A stretch of DNA of 64,000 nucleotides from an uncultured Nesterenkonia sp. (GTDB lineage Bacteria > Actinomycetota > Actinomycetes > Actinomycetales > Micrococcaceae): positions 248,001-312,000 of the forward strand of contig CAMIAK010000001.1 in assembly GCA_946222885.1 (NCBI GenBank), given 5' to 3'. How positions within the stretch are numbered: the first letter of the stretch is position 1; every line of letters begins with the position of its first letter. The position numbers and the translations under genes are program-made. The notes below the pieces were generated by a model, which worked only from the letters and a program-made list of their open reading frames with translations, was not told where the DNA came from and searched no databases. This document shows, one piece after another, positions 22,334-30,709 of the stretch.

Positions 22334-25278
22334 CCCATATCCCAGATGATGAGGGCCTGCTCCCGGGTGGGATTGTCCCGGATGAGACCACCCAGGGGAC
22401 TGTGGTCTCTGGTCCGTCGTCCCAGCCTGTCCTGGGTGCCCCGGAGCCGCTGGAGAAGTGGTCTGATGAGGACCCGGAGTACATCGAGTTCGAGGAGCAG
22501 GAGGAAGACTCCGAAACCGACGAGCCCGAGGAGCTGACCGAGGAGGAGCTTGAGGCTGAGCCGCTGGAGTCTGACCCGCTGGACGGGCCACAGTGGGTCC
22601 GCTACGAGCTCTGGGCGCAGAACCTCGACGATGAGACCGACTGGGTACTCATGGCCACTGAGGATGTGGACGGGGAGGCCCTGGAGGCCGAAGTCGGCCA
22701 GATCCCGACCGCGACCAGGATGCGCTTCCGGCTCCGGCTGATTGATGCCAACGGCCAGGCCTCGAAGTGGTCTGACGCGGTGGACATCACCACGCCCCGG
22801 GATCTGACGGCACCACCGCGCCCCCTGCCGCCTGTAGTCACGGGGAACAATGGGTTCGTCACGTTCTCCACTGACGGTGCACTGACCGGTGAGACCCCTC
22901 CGGACCTATCGCACCTGCCGCTCTACATCCAGCAGATGCATCCCGCCGGTGACCCGGACGGTGAGCCCGGAGACCCGGTACGGCTGACTGAGTTCCGCAC
23001 CGCCGGCCACCACACCACCGGCCAATTCCAGGACCGGGTCGAGCACCGCGCCTTCCTGACCGCGGTGGACACTACCGGCAATGAGTCTCCGCGCTCGGAG
23101 TACGTCTACTTCACCCCGACTGAGCCGGTGGACGCTGAGCGCATCCGTGATGAGGTGGATTCCATCTCTGAGCGGGTGGGCGAGGGGCTGGAGCAGTCTC
23201 TGACGGCTGGCCTTGTCTCGATGCAGGCGGACCTTGATGAGTTTCGTCAGGAGTGGGAAGACGCCGAGTGGGACGAAGAAGCGATGCAAGAGCTTCGCGA
23301 CCGGCAACGCACTTTCGATGACCGACTGACAGCCGGTCTCGCGGAGGCTGAGGAGTCCTACCGTCGCCTGGCGATCCGCAGTACGGAGAACTTGATCAAT
23401 GATCGGGGCTTCGATGTTCCGCTGAATACTGATCCTGCTGAGTGGTGGGCGGATAATCCCGACGTGTGGGAGCAGCGCAGCATCACCTTCGCCTCTGCTG
23501 ATGTCGGCTCCTATCTGGCTTTGATGATCGAAGCCTGGGATGGGACCGCGCAGGGCATCTACTACCGGGCCTCCGATTCACCGCTGCCGGTAGAGCCGGG
23601 CGAGACGTATCAGATTCGTTTCAAGCGATTCCGAAATTCGGATCCCACAGAGGTAGAGACCAGCATCAATGTGCAGTGGTCATTCCGTGACGGGACCACT
23701 GAATGGGATGGTCGCTATCATCTGGATGAGTACGCCAGTATGGAGCAGATCAGCCACCAGGTGACTGTCCCGGATGGTGCCATCGGCATGAGGCCTTATT
23801 GGCGCCTGGCGACTGATCAGTCCCTTTCCGGTTCCACTGCGCTCATGGGGCTGGTGGATCCGTCGATTTTCAAAATGAATGACGGCCAACTCACCGTGGA
23901 TGGCACGCTCCTGGCCCGTCACGTGGACATGGAGGACTTCACCGCAGACCAGGGCTTCCTCGACCACGCGATGGTCAACCTCATCCAGGGCCGCCTGGCG
24001 GAGTTTGATGAGGCCCTGATCGGGAACGTGCTCATCAAGGATGGCGCGATCACTCCCGAAAAGGTGGTGGTCGGCCCCCGGAACCAGATTACGGACAGGG
24101 ACTTCAAGACTGTTCATGACGGTGAGACTGCGAGCTGGCATGATGCCGGGCGGAATTGGGAGACCGTAAGCGTCTCCTGGTCCAACCGTGCATTCCTCCG
24201 GATAGGGGACGACGCTCTAGCCTCCGGGGATAACGCCTTCGTCACCTACGGCGGGTCCCTCCCGGGCAACGCGGTTATCCCGTGCCAGCCCGGGGAAGTC
24301 TTCAAGCTGAGATTCCAAGTCCTCCGGTACGTCGGGTGGAGTAGCGATGATGACTACCGGGCACGCTTTCGGTGGGTGTCGGACGGCCAGGGTATCGCTT
24401 GGTCCACGCTGAACTTCAGTGATGTCGGGAACCAGAGCTGGGCGGAGCTGGAGGCAACCGCACCAGAAGGTGCTGACAGCTTCTACCTCTCCTTCGCCAA
24501 GTTCGGATCAGTAGGAGCGGCTCGGGGCATTGGGAATGTCTCACTGCGATCGATGACGACCTCGGAAATGATCGTCCACGGGGCAGTCAAAGCAGTGCAG
24601 ATCGACGTCCAAGATCTCGCCGCAGCAAACGCCCGGATGCAGACCCTCTGGGCGGGCTTCGCCGGGTTCAGTGAGGCGCAGATCGACAACCTGCTCGCCA
24701 ACGTGGGTCACTTCAAGACGATCAACGCCCCGCTGGTGCAGTCCCACACGCAGTCCAATCGCGGGTGGAAGCTACAGCCCTCCGGGGAGGCGGAGATCTA
24801 CGACGGCAATGGCCGCCGGGTGCTCCACGCCCACGATGGTGGGCTCGACGTCGATGGGCACGCGACCCTGCGCTCGGCCGACATCTCAGGCCCGCTGCGT
24901 GTCGGCGGCGATGGCGAGGGCGGGATCGTCCCCGCCGGAGATAGGACCCGATTCCTAGGGCGGACCCCGGCGACCACCGGCCCCACGGACACGATGGCCT
25001 ATGGGCGCACCGGGCAGATCGACCCACCCACGTCGCGGGTGGTCTTGCGGGTTACCTACGAGACCCCGACCCCTACATCGGCCCGTGTGCCGATCACCGG
25101 TATCCATATCGGCTCGAGTCACGCCCCGCAGGCGCTGCCCACTACGGCGACCCAGAATCGTGACGCAAGCGGGTTCAGAATCCGGGTGCAGTACATGGCC
25201 GGCTGGCATTTCTGGGTCTACTACACCGCCTTCTGGGGCGACCCGCCCAACAGTGACGGATCAATCGAGGCAGGATAA
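22330..25278 (+). CDS. Large minor tail protein, candidate receptor-binding tail fibre
   Basis: The 982-residue protein has an extremely acidic N-terminus (residues 35-85). It continues with an FN3-like domain (VRYELWAQNLDDETDWVLM to TTPRDLTAPPRP), a second beta domain, a coiled coil near 270-345, and two jelly-roll-like carbohydrate-binding segments that both begin with an N-D-R-G/D-F motif (NLINDRGFD and NQITDRDFK). It ends with a beta-rich tip. The domain order is that of central tail spikes and fibres that choose the host. The two jelly-roll parts look like an internal duplication. Confidence 0.72.
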   Translation: MTHIPDDEGLLPGGIVPDETTQGTVVSGPSSQPVLGAPEPLEKWSDEDPEYIEFEEQEEDSETDEPEELTEEELEAEPLESDPLDGPQWVRYELWAQNLDDETDWVLMATEDVDGEALEAEVGQIPTATRMRFRLRLIDANGQASKWSDAVDITTPRDLTAPPRPLPPVVTGNNGFVTFSTDGALTGETPPDLSHLPLYIQQMHPAGDPDGEPGDPVRLTEFRTAGHHTTGQFQDRVEHRAFLTAVDTTGNESPRSEYVYFTPTEPVDAERIRDEVDSISERVGEGLEQSLTAGLVSMQADLDEFRQEWEDAEWDEEAMQELRDRQRTFDDRLTAGLAEAEESYRRLAIRSTENLINDRGFDVPLNTDPAEWWADNPDVWEQRSITFASADVGSYLALMIEAWDGTAQGIYYRASDSPLPVEPGETYQIRFKRFRNSDPTEVETSINVQWSFRDGTTEWDGRYHLDEYASMEQISHQVTVPDGAIGMRPYWRLATDQSLSGSTALMGLVDPSIFKMNDGQLTVDGTLLARHVDMEDFTADQGFLDHAMVNLIQGRLAEFDEALIGNVLIKDGAITPEKVVVGPRNQITDRDFKTVHDGETASWHDAGRNWETVSVSWSNRAFLRIGDDALASGDNAFVTYGGSLPGNAVIPCQPGEVFKLRFQVLRYVGWSSDDDYRARFRWVSDGQGIAWSTLNFSDVGNQSWAELEATAPEGADSFYLSFAKFGSVGAARGIGNVSLRSMTTSEMIVHGAVKAVQIDVQDLAAANARMQTLWAGFAGFSEAQIDNLLANVGHFKTINAPLVQSHTQSNRGWKLQPSGEAEIYDGNGRRVLHAHDGGLDVDGHATLRSADISGPLRVGGDGEGGIVPAGDRTRFLGRTPATTGPTDTMAYGRTGQIDPPTSRVVLRVTYETPTPTSARVPITGIHIGSSHAPQALPTTATQNRDASGFRIRVQYMAGWHFWVYYTAFWGDPPNSDGSIEAG

Positions 25279-25288
25279 GGAGGGCATC

Positions 25289-26029
25289 TTGGAGGATGCA
25301 CATATCACTGAGGACCACCTCCTCATCCACGAGCGCACGTATGCCGACACTGATGGTGAGGAGGTGGCCGACCTCCACGACATACCCCTGGCCGCAGTCG
25401 CCAGCTACTCCGAGCTGCTCGGCTACTCGAATGCGGTGGATGTGGTCTCGGCGATCACCGCAGCCAGCGGAGATGTGGAGGGTGCTATCGCGGAGCCGCT
25501 GATGGTGCTCACCTACCGGGAGCAGGCCAGGGAGCAAGCCGCCGCACAGGCGGTGCTGGATCACCCGGCTGTCCACCCGAGATCGCCCGCACTGGCGGGG
25601 GCGCTTGCCGCCTATGAGGCAATGTGCGAGATCAGTGGCACACGTGACCCAGCTGAATCTCTGCTGGTGCGGTGCCAGAAGGAGGCGCGTCGGAAGCTGG
25701 GCCTGCCCGACCCGGTCCAGCGGCCCTCTATCCAGCGAGGTCAGCACACCCTCTGTGACCCGGCACCCCACCTGGCCACCGAGGACCCGGCCTTCGGGGT
25801 CGAGGATCGGCAGAGGCTCGCCGCAGTGCTCGCGTCGAAATGCAGCCCGGATGACCAGGACGAGGACGCGCCGCGCTGGCTGGATTTCATCCAAGCCAGG
25901 CGGGAGGCCTTCTGCCACTCTCTGACCGGCAGCATCGTGGACCCGCTGACACCAGCGGCACCCGAGCCGCAGGAGCAGCCGCTGACCATGGAGGCCCTAC
26001 GGGACCGCTACAGAAGCGAGGACGCATGA
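25289..26029 (+). CDS. Hypothetical tail-region protein, TTG start
   Basis: I place the start at TTG 25289 because AAGGAGG (25277-25283) lies 5 bases before it. The open frame itself reaches further upstream inside the tail fibre gene. The product is about 246 residues, helical and acidic, with HLLIHERTYADTDGEEVADLHDIP near the start (seen as HLLIHERTYAD) and a basic middle. No domain is recognised. It sits between the fibre and lysis genes and may be a tail accessory. Confidence 0.62.
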   Translation: MEDAHITEDHLLIHERTYADTDGEEVADLHDIPLAAVASYSELLGYSNAVDVVSAITAASGDVEGAIAEPLMVLTYREQAREQAAAQAVLDHPAVHPRSPALAGALAAYEAMCEISGTRDPAESLLVRCQKEARRKLGLPDPVQRPSIQRGQHTLCDPAPHLATEDPAFGVEDRQRLAAVLASKCSPDDQDEDAPRWLDFIQARREAFCHSLTGSIVDPLTPAAPEPQEQPLTMEALRDRYRSEDA

Positions 26030-26466
26030 ATAAGCCACGCGCACCACTCGGGCTCGCATCGAAGGTCTGGGCATTCATCGAGGAACCGAAGTCGGTCACC
26101 CTCGTCCAAGCAGTCGGGGTCTACACCACCGCGATAATCTTCGGCGTGCTCTCATTCCTGCACCCGCCCCGGACCACGTCAGTGATCCTCGGTGACTTCC
26201 TGGTCACCAGCATCTCTGCGCTGATGATCTTCGCCGGGGCGGTAGGTGTGGTCACTAGCGTTACTGGCTGGTGGTGGATCGAGAGACCCCTGGCCGTCGG
26301 ATTCCTATCCGTCGCCGCGCTGATGTACCTCTACAGCGTCATCGAGGCCCAAGTACTCAGCGACGGAAACCGGTGGCTACAGATCGGGTTCGTCGTCATC
26401 GCCCTCGGAGGGCTCGCCGCCCGGTGGTTGAGAATCCGGAAAGCGAACTACGACCCCGTGACATAG
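26026..26466 (+). CDS. Four-helix membrane protein (146 aa), possible holin partner
   Basis: The protein has four hydrophobic segments: residues 28-45, 55-77, 85-106 and 119-134. A short amphipathic N-terminal helix precedes them. ATGA overlaps the upstream stop. It is the first of three membrane genes before or beside the endolysin, so a role in lysis timing or in superinfection exclusion is possible. I cannot name a family. Confidence 0.65.
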   Translation: MNKPRAPLGLASKVWAFIEEPKSVTLVQAVGVYTTAIIFGVLSFLHPPRTTSVILGDFLVTSISALMIFAGAVGVVTSVTGWWWIERPLAVGFLSVAALMYLYSVIEAQVLSDGNRWLQIGFVVIALGGLAARWLRIRKANYDPVT

Positions 26467-26476
26467 GAGGGCTCTC

Positions 26477-26806
26477 ATGGGGGACGAGAACCCTCTGATC
26501 TACCTACTCGGCGGCGGATCACTATCGCTACTGATGGCAGCATTCATCAAAGGCGCGTGGGACTGGCTGAAAGGCCGACACGAGCGAGAAAGAGCCCAGT
26601 CTAAGGACCGCCGCGACACCATCACCACCTTGAAGCAGGAGGTCCGGGACGCTGAGGCTGAGGCCGACGAGGCTCGGGCAGAGTCCATCCGCCACCAGCG
26701 CCGAGCCAGCGTCCTCTGGGAGTACGCCTACCGGCTGAGGCGGCACACGATCAGCACCTACCAGGCTGACCCAGACAGCCTCCCGCCCTGGCCCGAAGAC
26801 CACTGA
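26477..26806 (+). CDS. Single-span membrane protein with coiled coil (109 aa)
   Basis: An N-terminal hydrophobic helix (LIYLLGGGSLSLLMAAFI) is followed by a long charged coiled coil (RDTITTLKQEVRDAEAEADEARAE) and a polar tail. The topology is like small phage proteins of the lysis region that anchor by one helix, such as class III holin-like or spanin-like proteins. AGGAGGG precedes ATG 26477. The assignment is by layout only. Confidence 0.65.
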   Translation: MGDENPLIYLLGGGSLSLLMAAFIKGAWDWLKGRHERERAQSKDRRDTITTLKQEVRDAEAEADEARAESIRHQRRASVLWEYAYRLRRHTISTYQADPDSLPPWPEDH

Positions 26807-26818
26807 CCACACCCACAA

Positions 26819-26846
26819 CCCCCGCTCCACACAGACGGGGGTTTTC
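26819..26846 (+). terminator. Rho-independent terminator in the lysis region
   Basis: CCCCCG (26819-26824) pairs with CGGGGG (26836-26841) across an 11-base loop and is followed by TTTTC. It separates the coiled-coil membrane gene from the endolysin genes. Confidence 0.6.
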
Positions 26847-26867
26847 TCATGCCTGAAGGAGGCCCCC

Positions 26868-27026
26868 ATGGGGAAGCACCTGGTACACGACGACATCCCT
26901 ATCGAGCTCGACGACGACGTGGATGTGTCCCTGCTCGACGCAGACCCGGACGACGAGGACAGCGGACTGGACCTGGAGAAAGTCTACGCCGATGAGCTGG
27001 CCGACGCTGAGGAGGTGGAGGCATGA
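26868..27026 (+). CDS. Small very acidic protein (52 aa) before the endolysin
   Basis: GAAGGAGG precedes ATG 26868 and the stop overlaps the endolysin start by 4 bases, so the pair is coupled. More than a third of the residues are Asp or Glu, with no membrane span. It could be an inhibitor or chaperone of the basic endolysin, but this is only inferred from charge and coupling. Confidence 0.5.
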   Translation: MGKHLVHDDIPIELDDDVDVSLLDADPDDEDSGLDLEKVYADELADAEEVEA

Positions 27027-28177
27027 GCACGATCATCTCCCGCGCCTCCTGGGGTGCTCGATTCCAGGACGGCTACGGTAATCGCCCGGTCGGATCGCTG
27101 GCTGTGTACGGGCATCACAGCGTGACCGGCCACAGCGGCCCGTCGGCCACCTTCGCTCAGGACTGCGCCGCCGTGCGCACCGTCGAAAGGGTAGGGCAAC
27201 AGATCTACCGAGTCGGGATGAGCTACACCTTCCTGATCCCGCCGTCTGGTCGGATCTTCCAAGGTGTCAGCATCGGCCGCGTCTCGGCCCACACGATCAA
27301 CCGGAACACCGGTGGTGCCGGGATCTGCTTCATCGGCAATTACGAGCGCGAGTCCCTGACTGCCGCACAGATCGCGGCCACAGCATGGCTCCTGGACCAT
27401 GGGCGGCGGCAGGGCTGGTGGACCACTGACCGGTTCACCGCCCTGCACCGTGACGTCTTCGCCACCGCCTGCCCCGGCAGGAACGCCGTCAGTCCGCTCC
27501 GGGCTGTCCGGGCGTCCAGCGGCTCCACCTCCACCACGGGCGCCGGCTCCACCACCAATAGCCTGACCGGCTTCCTCCGCGCCACTCGCGACACGGAGCT
27601 GCGTAGCGGCCCTCTGTCCACGCACAAGAAGGTCCGCGACGTGAAGGAGGGTGAGCTGCTGATCGGCTCCGGGCAGGATAGTCAGTGGTGGACTGGAGTC
27701 GGTGACCTTTGGGTGCCGAAATCCGCAGTCGAGAAGCGCAAGCACGGCGGTTCCAGTGACGTCCTGCACCACGGGCAGTGGCCCGACCGGGACCTGCCGC
27801 TGGACGCCAACCGGAGCCGTGAGTTCTTCCTCGCCTGGGAGGACCTCCTGCGCCGCACCGGCGACTGGAGCGACCGGGACGGCAGCGTGCACGCGGCGAT
27901 CAAGCGGTGGCTCCGCGGTGCATGGAACCCCGCCGCCAACTCTGGCAAGGGCTACGGCGTCGGCTGGGGCAAGGAGATGACCGGCCAGTACGGGCGCGGC
28001 CTCAAGCGGGCACTACGCGACCGGGGCTTCTTCTCCGGCGACGTCTCCACCGGCGCATGGACCGACGAGCTCACCCGTGCGGAGAAGGCGTTCCTCAACG
28101 ACCAGCGCCGCCACCTGGCACCCCAGCCGCCCTCGGCCACGACCCATACCCGCGCATTCTCAGGAAAGGTGCACTGA
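27023..28177 (+). CDS. Endolysin: N-acetylmuramoyl-L-alanine amidase (PGRP type)
   Basis: Residues 1-160 form an amidase_2/PGRP domain: SRASWGARF, YGHHSVTGHSG with the zinc histidines, a GICFIGNYE core, and ALHRDVFATACPG with the third histidine and the Cys. A Ser/Thr/Gly linker (165-180) leads to an SH3-like domain (residues about 185-240, TGFLRATRDTELRSGPLS onward). A C-terminal domain with repeated GFFSG and WTDELTRAEKAFLNDQRR follows, probably cell-wall binding. It cuts peptidoglycan at the end of infection once the holin opens the membrane. Confidence 0.88.
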   Translation: MSTIISRASWGARFQDGYGNRPVGSLAVYGHHSVTGHSGPSATFAQDCAAVRTVERVGQQIYRVGMSYTFLIPPSGRIFQGVSIGRVSAHTINRNTGGAGICFIGNYERESLTAAQIAATAWLLDHGRRQGWWTTDRFTALHRDVFATACPGRNAVSPLRAVRASSGSTSTTGAGSTTNSLTGFLRATRDTELRSGPLSTHKKVRDVKEGELLIGSGQDSQWWTGVGDLWVPKSAVEKRKHGGSSDVLHHGQWPDRDLPLDANRSREFFLAWEDLLRRTGDWSDRDGSVHAAIKRWLRGAWNPAANSGKGYGVGWGKEMTGQYGRGLKRALRDRGFFSGDVSTGAWTDELTRAEKAFLNDQRRHLAPQPPSATTHTRAFSGKVH

Positions 28178-28179
28178 TC

Positions 28180-28506
28180 ATGGCAGGAACCCCCACACAG
28201 CAGGCCCACCCGTGGAAAGCAGCCCTACGAACCGCGGTGCAGACCTTCCTTCCCCTGATCCTGGGGCTGATGATCGCAGGCCCGGAGATCGTGGAAGCCT
28301 TCGCTGACGTGCCCACTGATGGTGCCGCGTGGGCCACCCTCGGCGGTGTAGCAGTCGGCCTGTCTGCCGTGGCCGGTGCGCTGGCACGAGTCGCCGCAAT
28401 CCCCGCCGTAGAGAAGGTGCTGATCCGCCTGGGTCTCGGCACCGGGGTCGAGAAAGAAGACCCCTGGGAAGTCGTCGACAACCCGCCTGCACGCCCCGCA
28501 GAATAA
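28180..28506 (+). CDS. Holin
   Basis: The 108-residue protein begins at ATG 28180, three bases after the endolysin stop, with AGGAAAGG upstream. It has two hydrophobic helices (FLPLILGLMIAGPEIVEAF and AAWATLGGVAVGLSAVAGAL) and a charged C-terminal tail ending in VVDNPPARPAE. Size, topology and position directly after the endolysin fit a class II holin. A strong terminator follows, closing the late operon. Confidence 0.8.
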   Translation: MAGTPTQQAHPWKAALRTAVQTFLPLILGLMIAGPEIVEAFADVPTDGAAWATLGGVAVGLSAVAGALARVAAIPAVEKVLIRLGLGTGVEKEDPWEVVDNPPARPAE

Positions 28507-28530
28507 GTACCGGAGCGAACACCGACAGAG

Positions 28531-28572
28531 CCGCCCCACCTTGCTTCGGCAGGGTGGGGCGGTTGCTTTTTT
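28531..28572 (+). terminator. Strong terminator ending the late operon
   Basis: CCGCCCCACCTTGC pairs with the GCAGGGTGGGGCGG arm (28549-28562) around a TTCG-type loop, followed by TTGCTTTTTT. It is the clearest intrinsic terminator of the prophage. Confidence 0.85.
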
Positions 28573-28596
28573 GTGTCCAAAACACGATTAGCCAGG

Positions 28597-28602
28597 TAGA
28601 AT
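28597..28602 (+). promoter_or_regulatory. Putative -10 box for the HNH gene
   Basis: TAGAAT lies just after the late terminator and 74 bases before the HNH start. A -35 match at normal spacing is weak. It suggests that the HNH gene is transcribed separately. Confidence 0.35.
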
Positions 28603-28676
28603 GAGAGCGGCCCCAGAGAGTGCTACCAACACTCACCAGGGCCTGACCCACTCACTTGAGATAGCAAGGAGGGGCT

Positions 28677-29210
28677 ATGAAAAAGCCTACCCCGATCACA
28701 TCCATCCCCGAGTCCCAGGCCGAGATCGCTCGACTGCGGATTACACGCAACACGGACGTCTCGCCGCATGGTTGCTGGGAATGGAACAAGGCTCTCGACC
28801 GGTATGGATACGGTCGATTCCGCATCACATTGGCTGGTCAAGTTCGCTCCTCCGGCGCCCACCGCATATCTTGGCTTGTCTTCCGTGGGGAAATACCTGA
28901 CCCGCGCTTGCAGATTGACCATCTCTGCCGCAACCGTCGATGTGTGAATCCCGATCATCTGGAACTCGTCACGAACTATCAGAACTACGAGCGGGCAGCA
29001 CCCTTCCCGGAATGGCAGTTCGGCGTTCGGGGCAGTCGTGGCCGCCCGCCTATCCGCACCAAGGAAAAATGTGCACACGGTCACCCATGGATCCCCGAGA
29101 ACATCTATGTACGCGTGGATCGCAACGGATATGTCCACAAGACCTGCAAGCAGTGCAACCGCATTCGCAGCCTCGCGGCAAAGGTGAAGCGTCGGGCAAG
29201 CAGTGCCTAG
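28677..29210 (+). CDS. HNH endonuclease (homing type)
   Basis: The 177-residue protein shows the HNH_3 core: GCWEWNKALDRYGYGRF, then AHRISWLVFRGEIPD, then IDHLCRNRRCVNPDHLELV with Asp81-His82, Cys84, Cys89, Asn91 and His94. A C-terminal zinc knuckle (CAHGHPW, then CKQC) follows. AAGGAGG precedes ATG 28677. It stands alone between the late terminator and the convergent integrase, so it looks like a free-standing homing gene. The 196 bases after it hold only a weak CCGCAG/CTGCGG hairpin near 29270. Confidence 0.87.
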   Translation: MKKPTPITSIPESQAEIARLRITRNTDVSPHGCWEWNKALDRYGYGRFRITLAGQVRSSGAHRISWLVFRGEIPDPRLQIDHLCRNRRCVNPDHLELVTNYQNYERAAPFPEWQFGVRGSRGRPPIRTKEKCAHGHPWIPENIYVRVDRNGYVHKTCKQCNRIRSLAAKVKRRASSA

Positions 29211-29406
29211 CCCAGGTCATACGGATCCCGCCATGATGACTCGGCCCGGCTGATCCTGTTTACCCACCCCGCAGGCACCCATGCGCTGCGGCTTTCGTGT
29301 GCCTAGGTGGCGTGAGGCCGGCCTCGCAAGGACACTAGTAGGTTCTCAGGAAGTCAACAGTCGCGACATCTCCTCCATGGCATCCTTAGCCGCAGGGGGT
29401 GGAGGC

Positions 29407-30522
29407 CTACGATCCCAGCGCCCGCGCCGCGTACCCTGCCGCCTCGAACTGCGCATCCGGCATCAGGTGTCCGTACACATTCCTGGTCATTGTCTCGTCG
29501 TGTCCGAGGTGTGCGGCGAGCTTCCACGTCTCCATGCCGGCCGCCAGCATCAGTGACGCATGGGTATGCCTTAGCGCATACAGCGTTGGTTTCTTCGCCA
29601 GCTTGCCTGCTGTCCGAGCCTTCTCGGCAGCCCTGGAGAAAGCTCCAGACAGGGAGTCCTCTGACATCCAGTCGCCCCGAGCTCCGGGGAAGAGGCGTTC
29701 CTGGGACTCCCTGCCCTCACATCGCCTCTTCAGCATCTGCACCGCCGACGGTGGTAGCCCAATCGACCGGCGGGACGCCCGGGACTTCACCGGGCCAAGA
29801 TGCTCGCCCTTCTCGCGGTCCTGATTGATAGCGATTGTCACCCGGATTACCGGCTGCTTTTGGTCTAGCCAGCAGTCCCCGACAGTGAGGGCGCGCAGCT
29901 CAGCAGGCCGCATACCGGTGGCAAGCATGAGCGCTGCTGCATCCTGGTAGGGCTGCGGAATCCGGTCAATGATCGCTTGGGCTTCGGTTCTGGTGAGGAA
30001 CTGGTGATGCTCGGCCTCGTCTGTGCGCTCCACAGGAGGGAGCATCCCTGCTTTCATCGGGTTTCCAGACCTCCAGCCGCGCTCCTCGGCGTGCAGGAAG
30101 ATGCTGGATAGCCAGCCGCAGATGTTGTGGATGTACTTCGGGCTCAGCCCCTTCTTCTCCAGGGAGATCACGAAGCGGCGGCAATCGTCCTCGCTGACCG
30201 TGTCCACCGGCCAAGACCCTAAAGTAGGACTGATGTGATTCTTGACGTAGGTCCGATAAGTCTGCACCGTGTAGGAGCGCGCTCGAAGCAGCTCCATCCT
30301 GTGCTCTGAGACCTGATTTACAGTCTTGGCGCGGGAAGACTGGCGTGCCAGTGCCTCGGCGGCGCGCTTACTGTCGCCGCCTACCTCCTCGATCAGTGAC
30401 TTCCAGAGGTCTGCCTTCTCCCGGGTGGGCCATGTCTTGGATTTCTTGATGCCTTCTGGTGTGCGCCATACGACGCGGTATGTCGTCCCCCTGGGACGCT
30501 CGCGGACTTCGATGCTAGCCAT
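29407..30522 (-). CDS. int: Tyrosine-type integrase
   Basis: The 371-residue protein has an N-terminal arm-binding part (residues 1-60), a SAM-like core-binding domain (65-150) and a catalytic domain. The active-site residues are Arg205 (GMRPAELRAL), Lys246 (PVKSRASRRS), Arg318 (LRHTHAS), His341 (LGHDE) and the nucleophile Tyr350 (RNVYGH). The usual first His of the HxxR box is Tyr315 here. It recombines attP with the tRNA-Ser site. The gene reads toward the phage late genes. TAGAAT lies six bases before the ATG, suggesting a leaderless transcript. Confidence 0.93.
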   Translation of the reverse strand: MASIEVRERPRGTTYRVVWRTPEGIKKSKTWPTREKADLWKSLIEEVGGDSKRAAEALARQSSRAKTVNQVSEHRMELLRARSYTVQTYRTYVKNHISPTLGSWPVDTVSEDDCRRFVISLEKKGLSPKYIHNICGWLSSIFLHAEERGWRSGNPMKAGMLPPVERTDEAEHHQFLTRTEAQAIIDRIPQPYQDAAALMLATGMRPAELRALTVGDCWLDQKQPVIRVTIAINQDREKGEHLGPVKSRASRRSIGLPPSAVQMLKRRCEGRESQERLFPGARGDWMSEDSLSGAFSRAAEKARTAGKLAKKPTLYALRHTHASLMLAAGMETWKLAAHLGHDETMTRNVYGHLMPDAQFEAAGYAARALGS

Positions 30523-30528
30523 GCCCTG

Positions 30529-30571
30529 ATTCTAAGGGATTCTGGGGGACATAATTCCGTAACTGGGGGAC
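30529..30571 (-). promoter_or_regulatory. Integrase promoter and 21-bp-spaced direct repeats
   Basis: TAGAAT (30534-30529, minus strand) is six bases from the integrase ATG. Upstream of it, CTGGGGGAC occurs twice on the plus strand, at 30542-30550 and 30563-30571, exactly 21 bases apart, which is two DNA turns. They are candidate arm sites for the integrase or an excisionase, or a repressor operator. Confidence 0.5.
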
Positions 30572-30622
30572 TGGAAGCGATTCGACACCCTCGGATCGGC
30601 ATTATTCCGGCCCTCATTCGGC

Positions 30623-30660
30623 GGAGCGTGTGGGATTCGAACCCACGGTGCAGGGTCACT
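30623..30660. other. Probable attachment site at the tRNA-Ser 3' end
   Basis: The tRNA 3' half faces the prophage and lies about 100 bp from the integrase start. Tyrosine integrases commonly use tRNA 3' ends as attB. The exact core cannot be set because the matching copy is outside the window. Confidence 0.6.
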
Positions 30661-30709
30661 GCACAACAGTTTTCAAGACTGTCACCTTCGGCCGCTCGGA
30701 CAACGCTCC
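30623..30709 (-). tRNA. tRNA-Ser (anticodon UGA)
   Basis: The minus strand folds into an 87-nt tRNA with 7-bp acceptor stem GGAGCGT/ACGCTCC, a TTCGAAT T-loop, a long variable arm typical of class II tRNAs, and anticodon loop CTTGAAA giving UGA. No CCA is encoded. It reads serine UCA codons and serves as the likely phage integration site. Confidence 0.95.

Larger units (their letters stand above)
1..30660. mobile_element. Prophage (siphovirus-like), left end outside window
   Basis: A contiguous phage gene order is visible: resolvase and HNH genes, terminase, portal, MuF-like protein, scaffold, coat, connectors, tail tube, frameshifted chaperones, tape measure, tail tip, lysis genes, then a leftward integrase beside a tRNA-Ser gene. 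The region is visibly less GC-rich than the chromosome to its right, and its genes overlap or abut, as is typical of phages. No immunity repressor or replication module is in view, so those genes and the other attachment site should lie to the left of position 1. All structural genes I can identify look intact, so the prophage may be functional. The right boundary is taken from the tRNA 3' end and is inferred. Confidence 0.93.
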
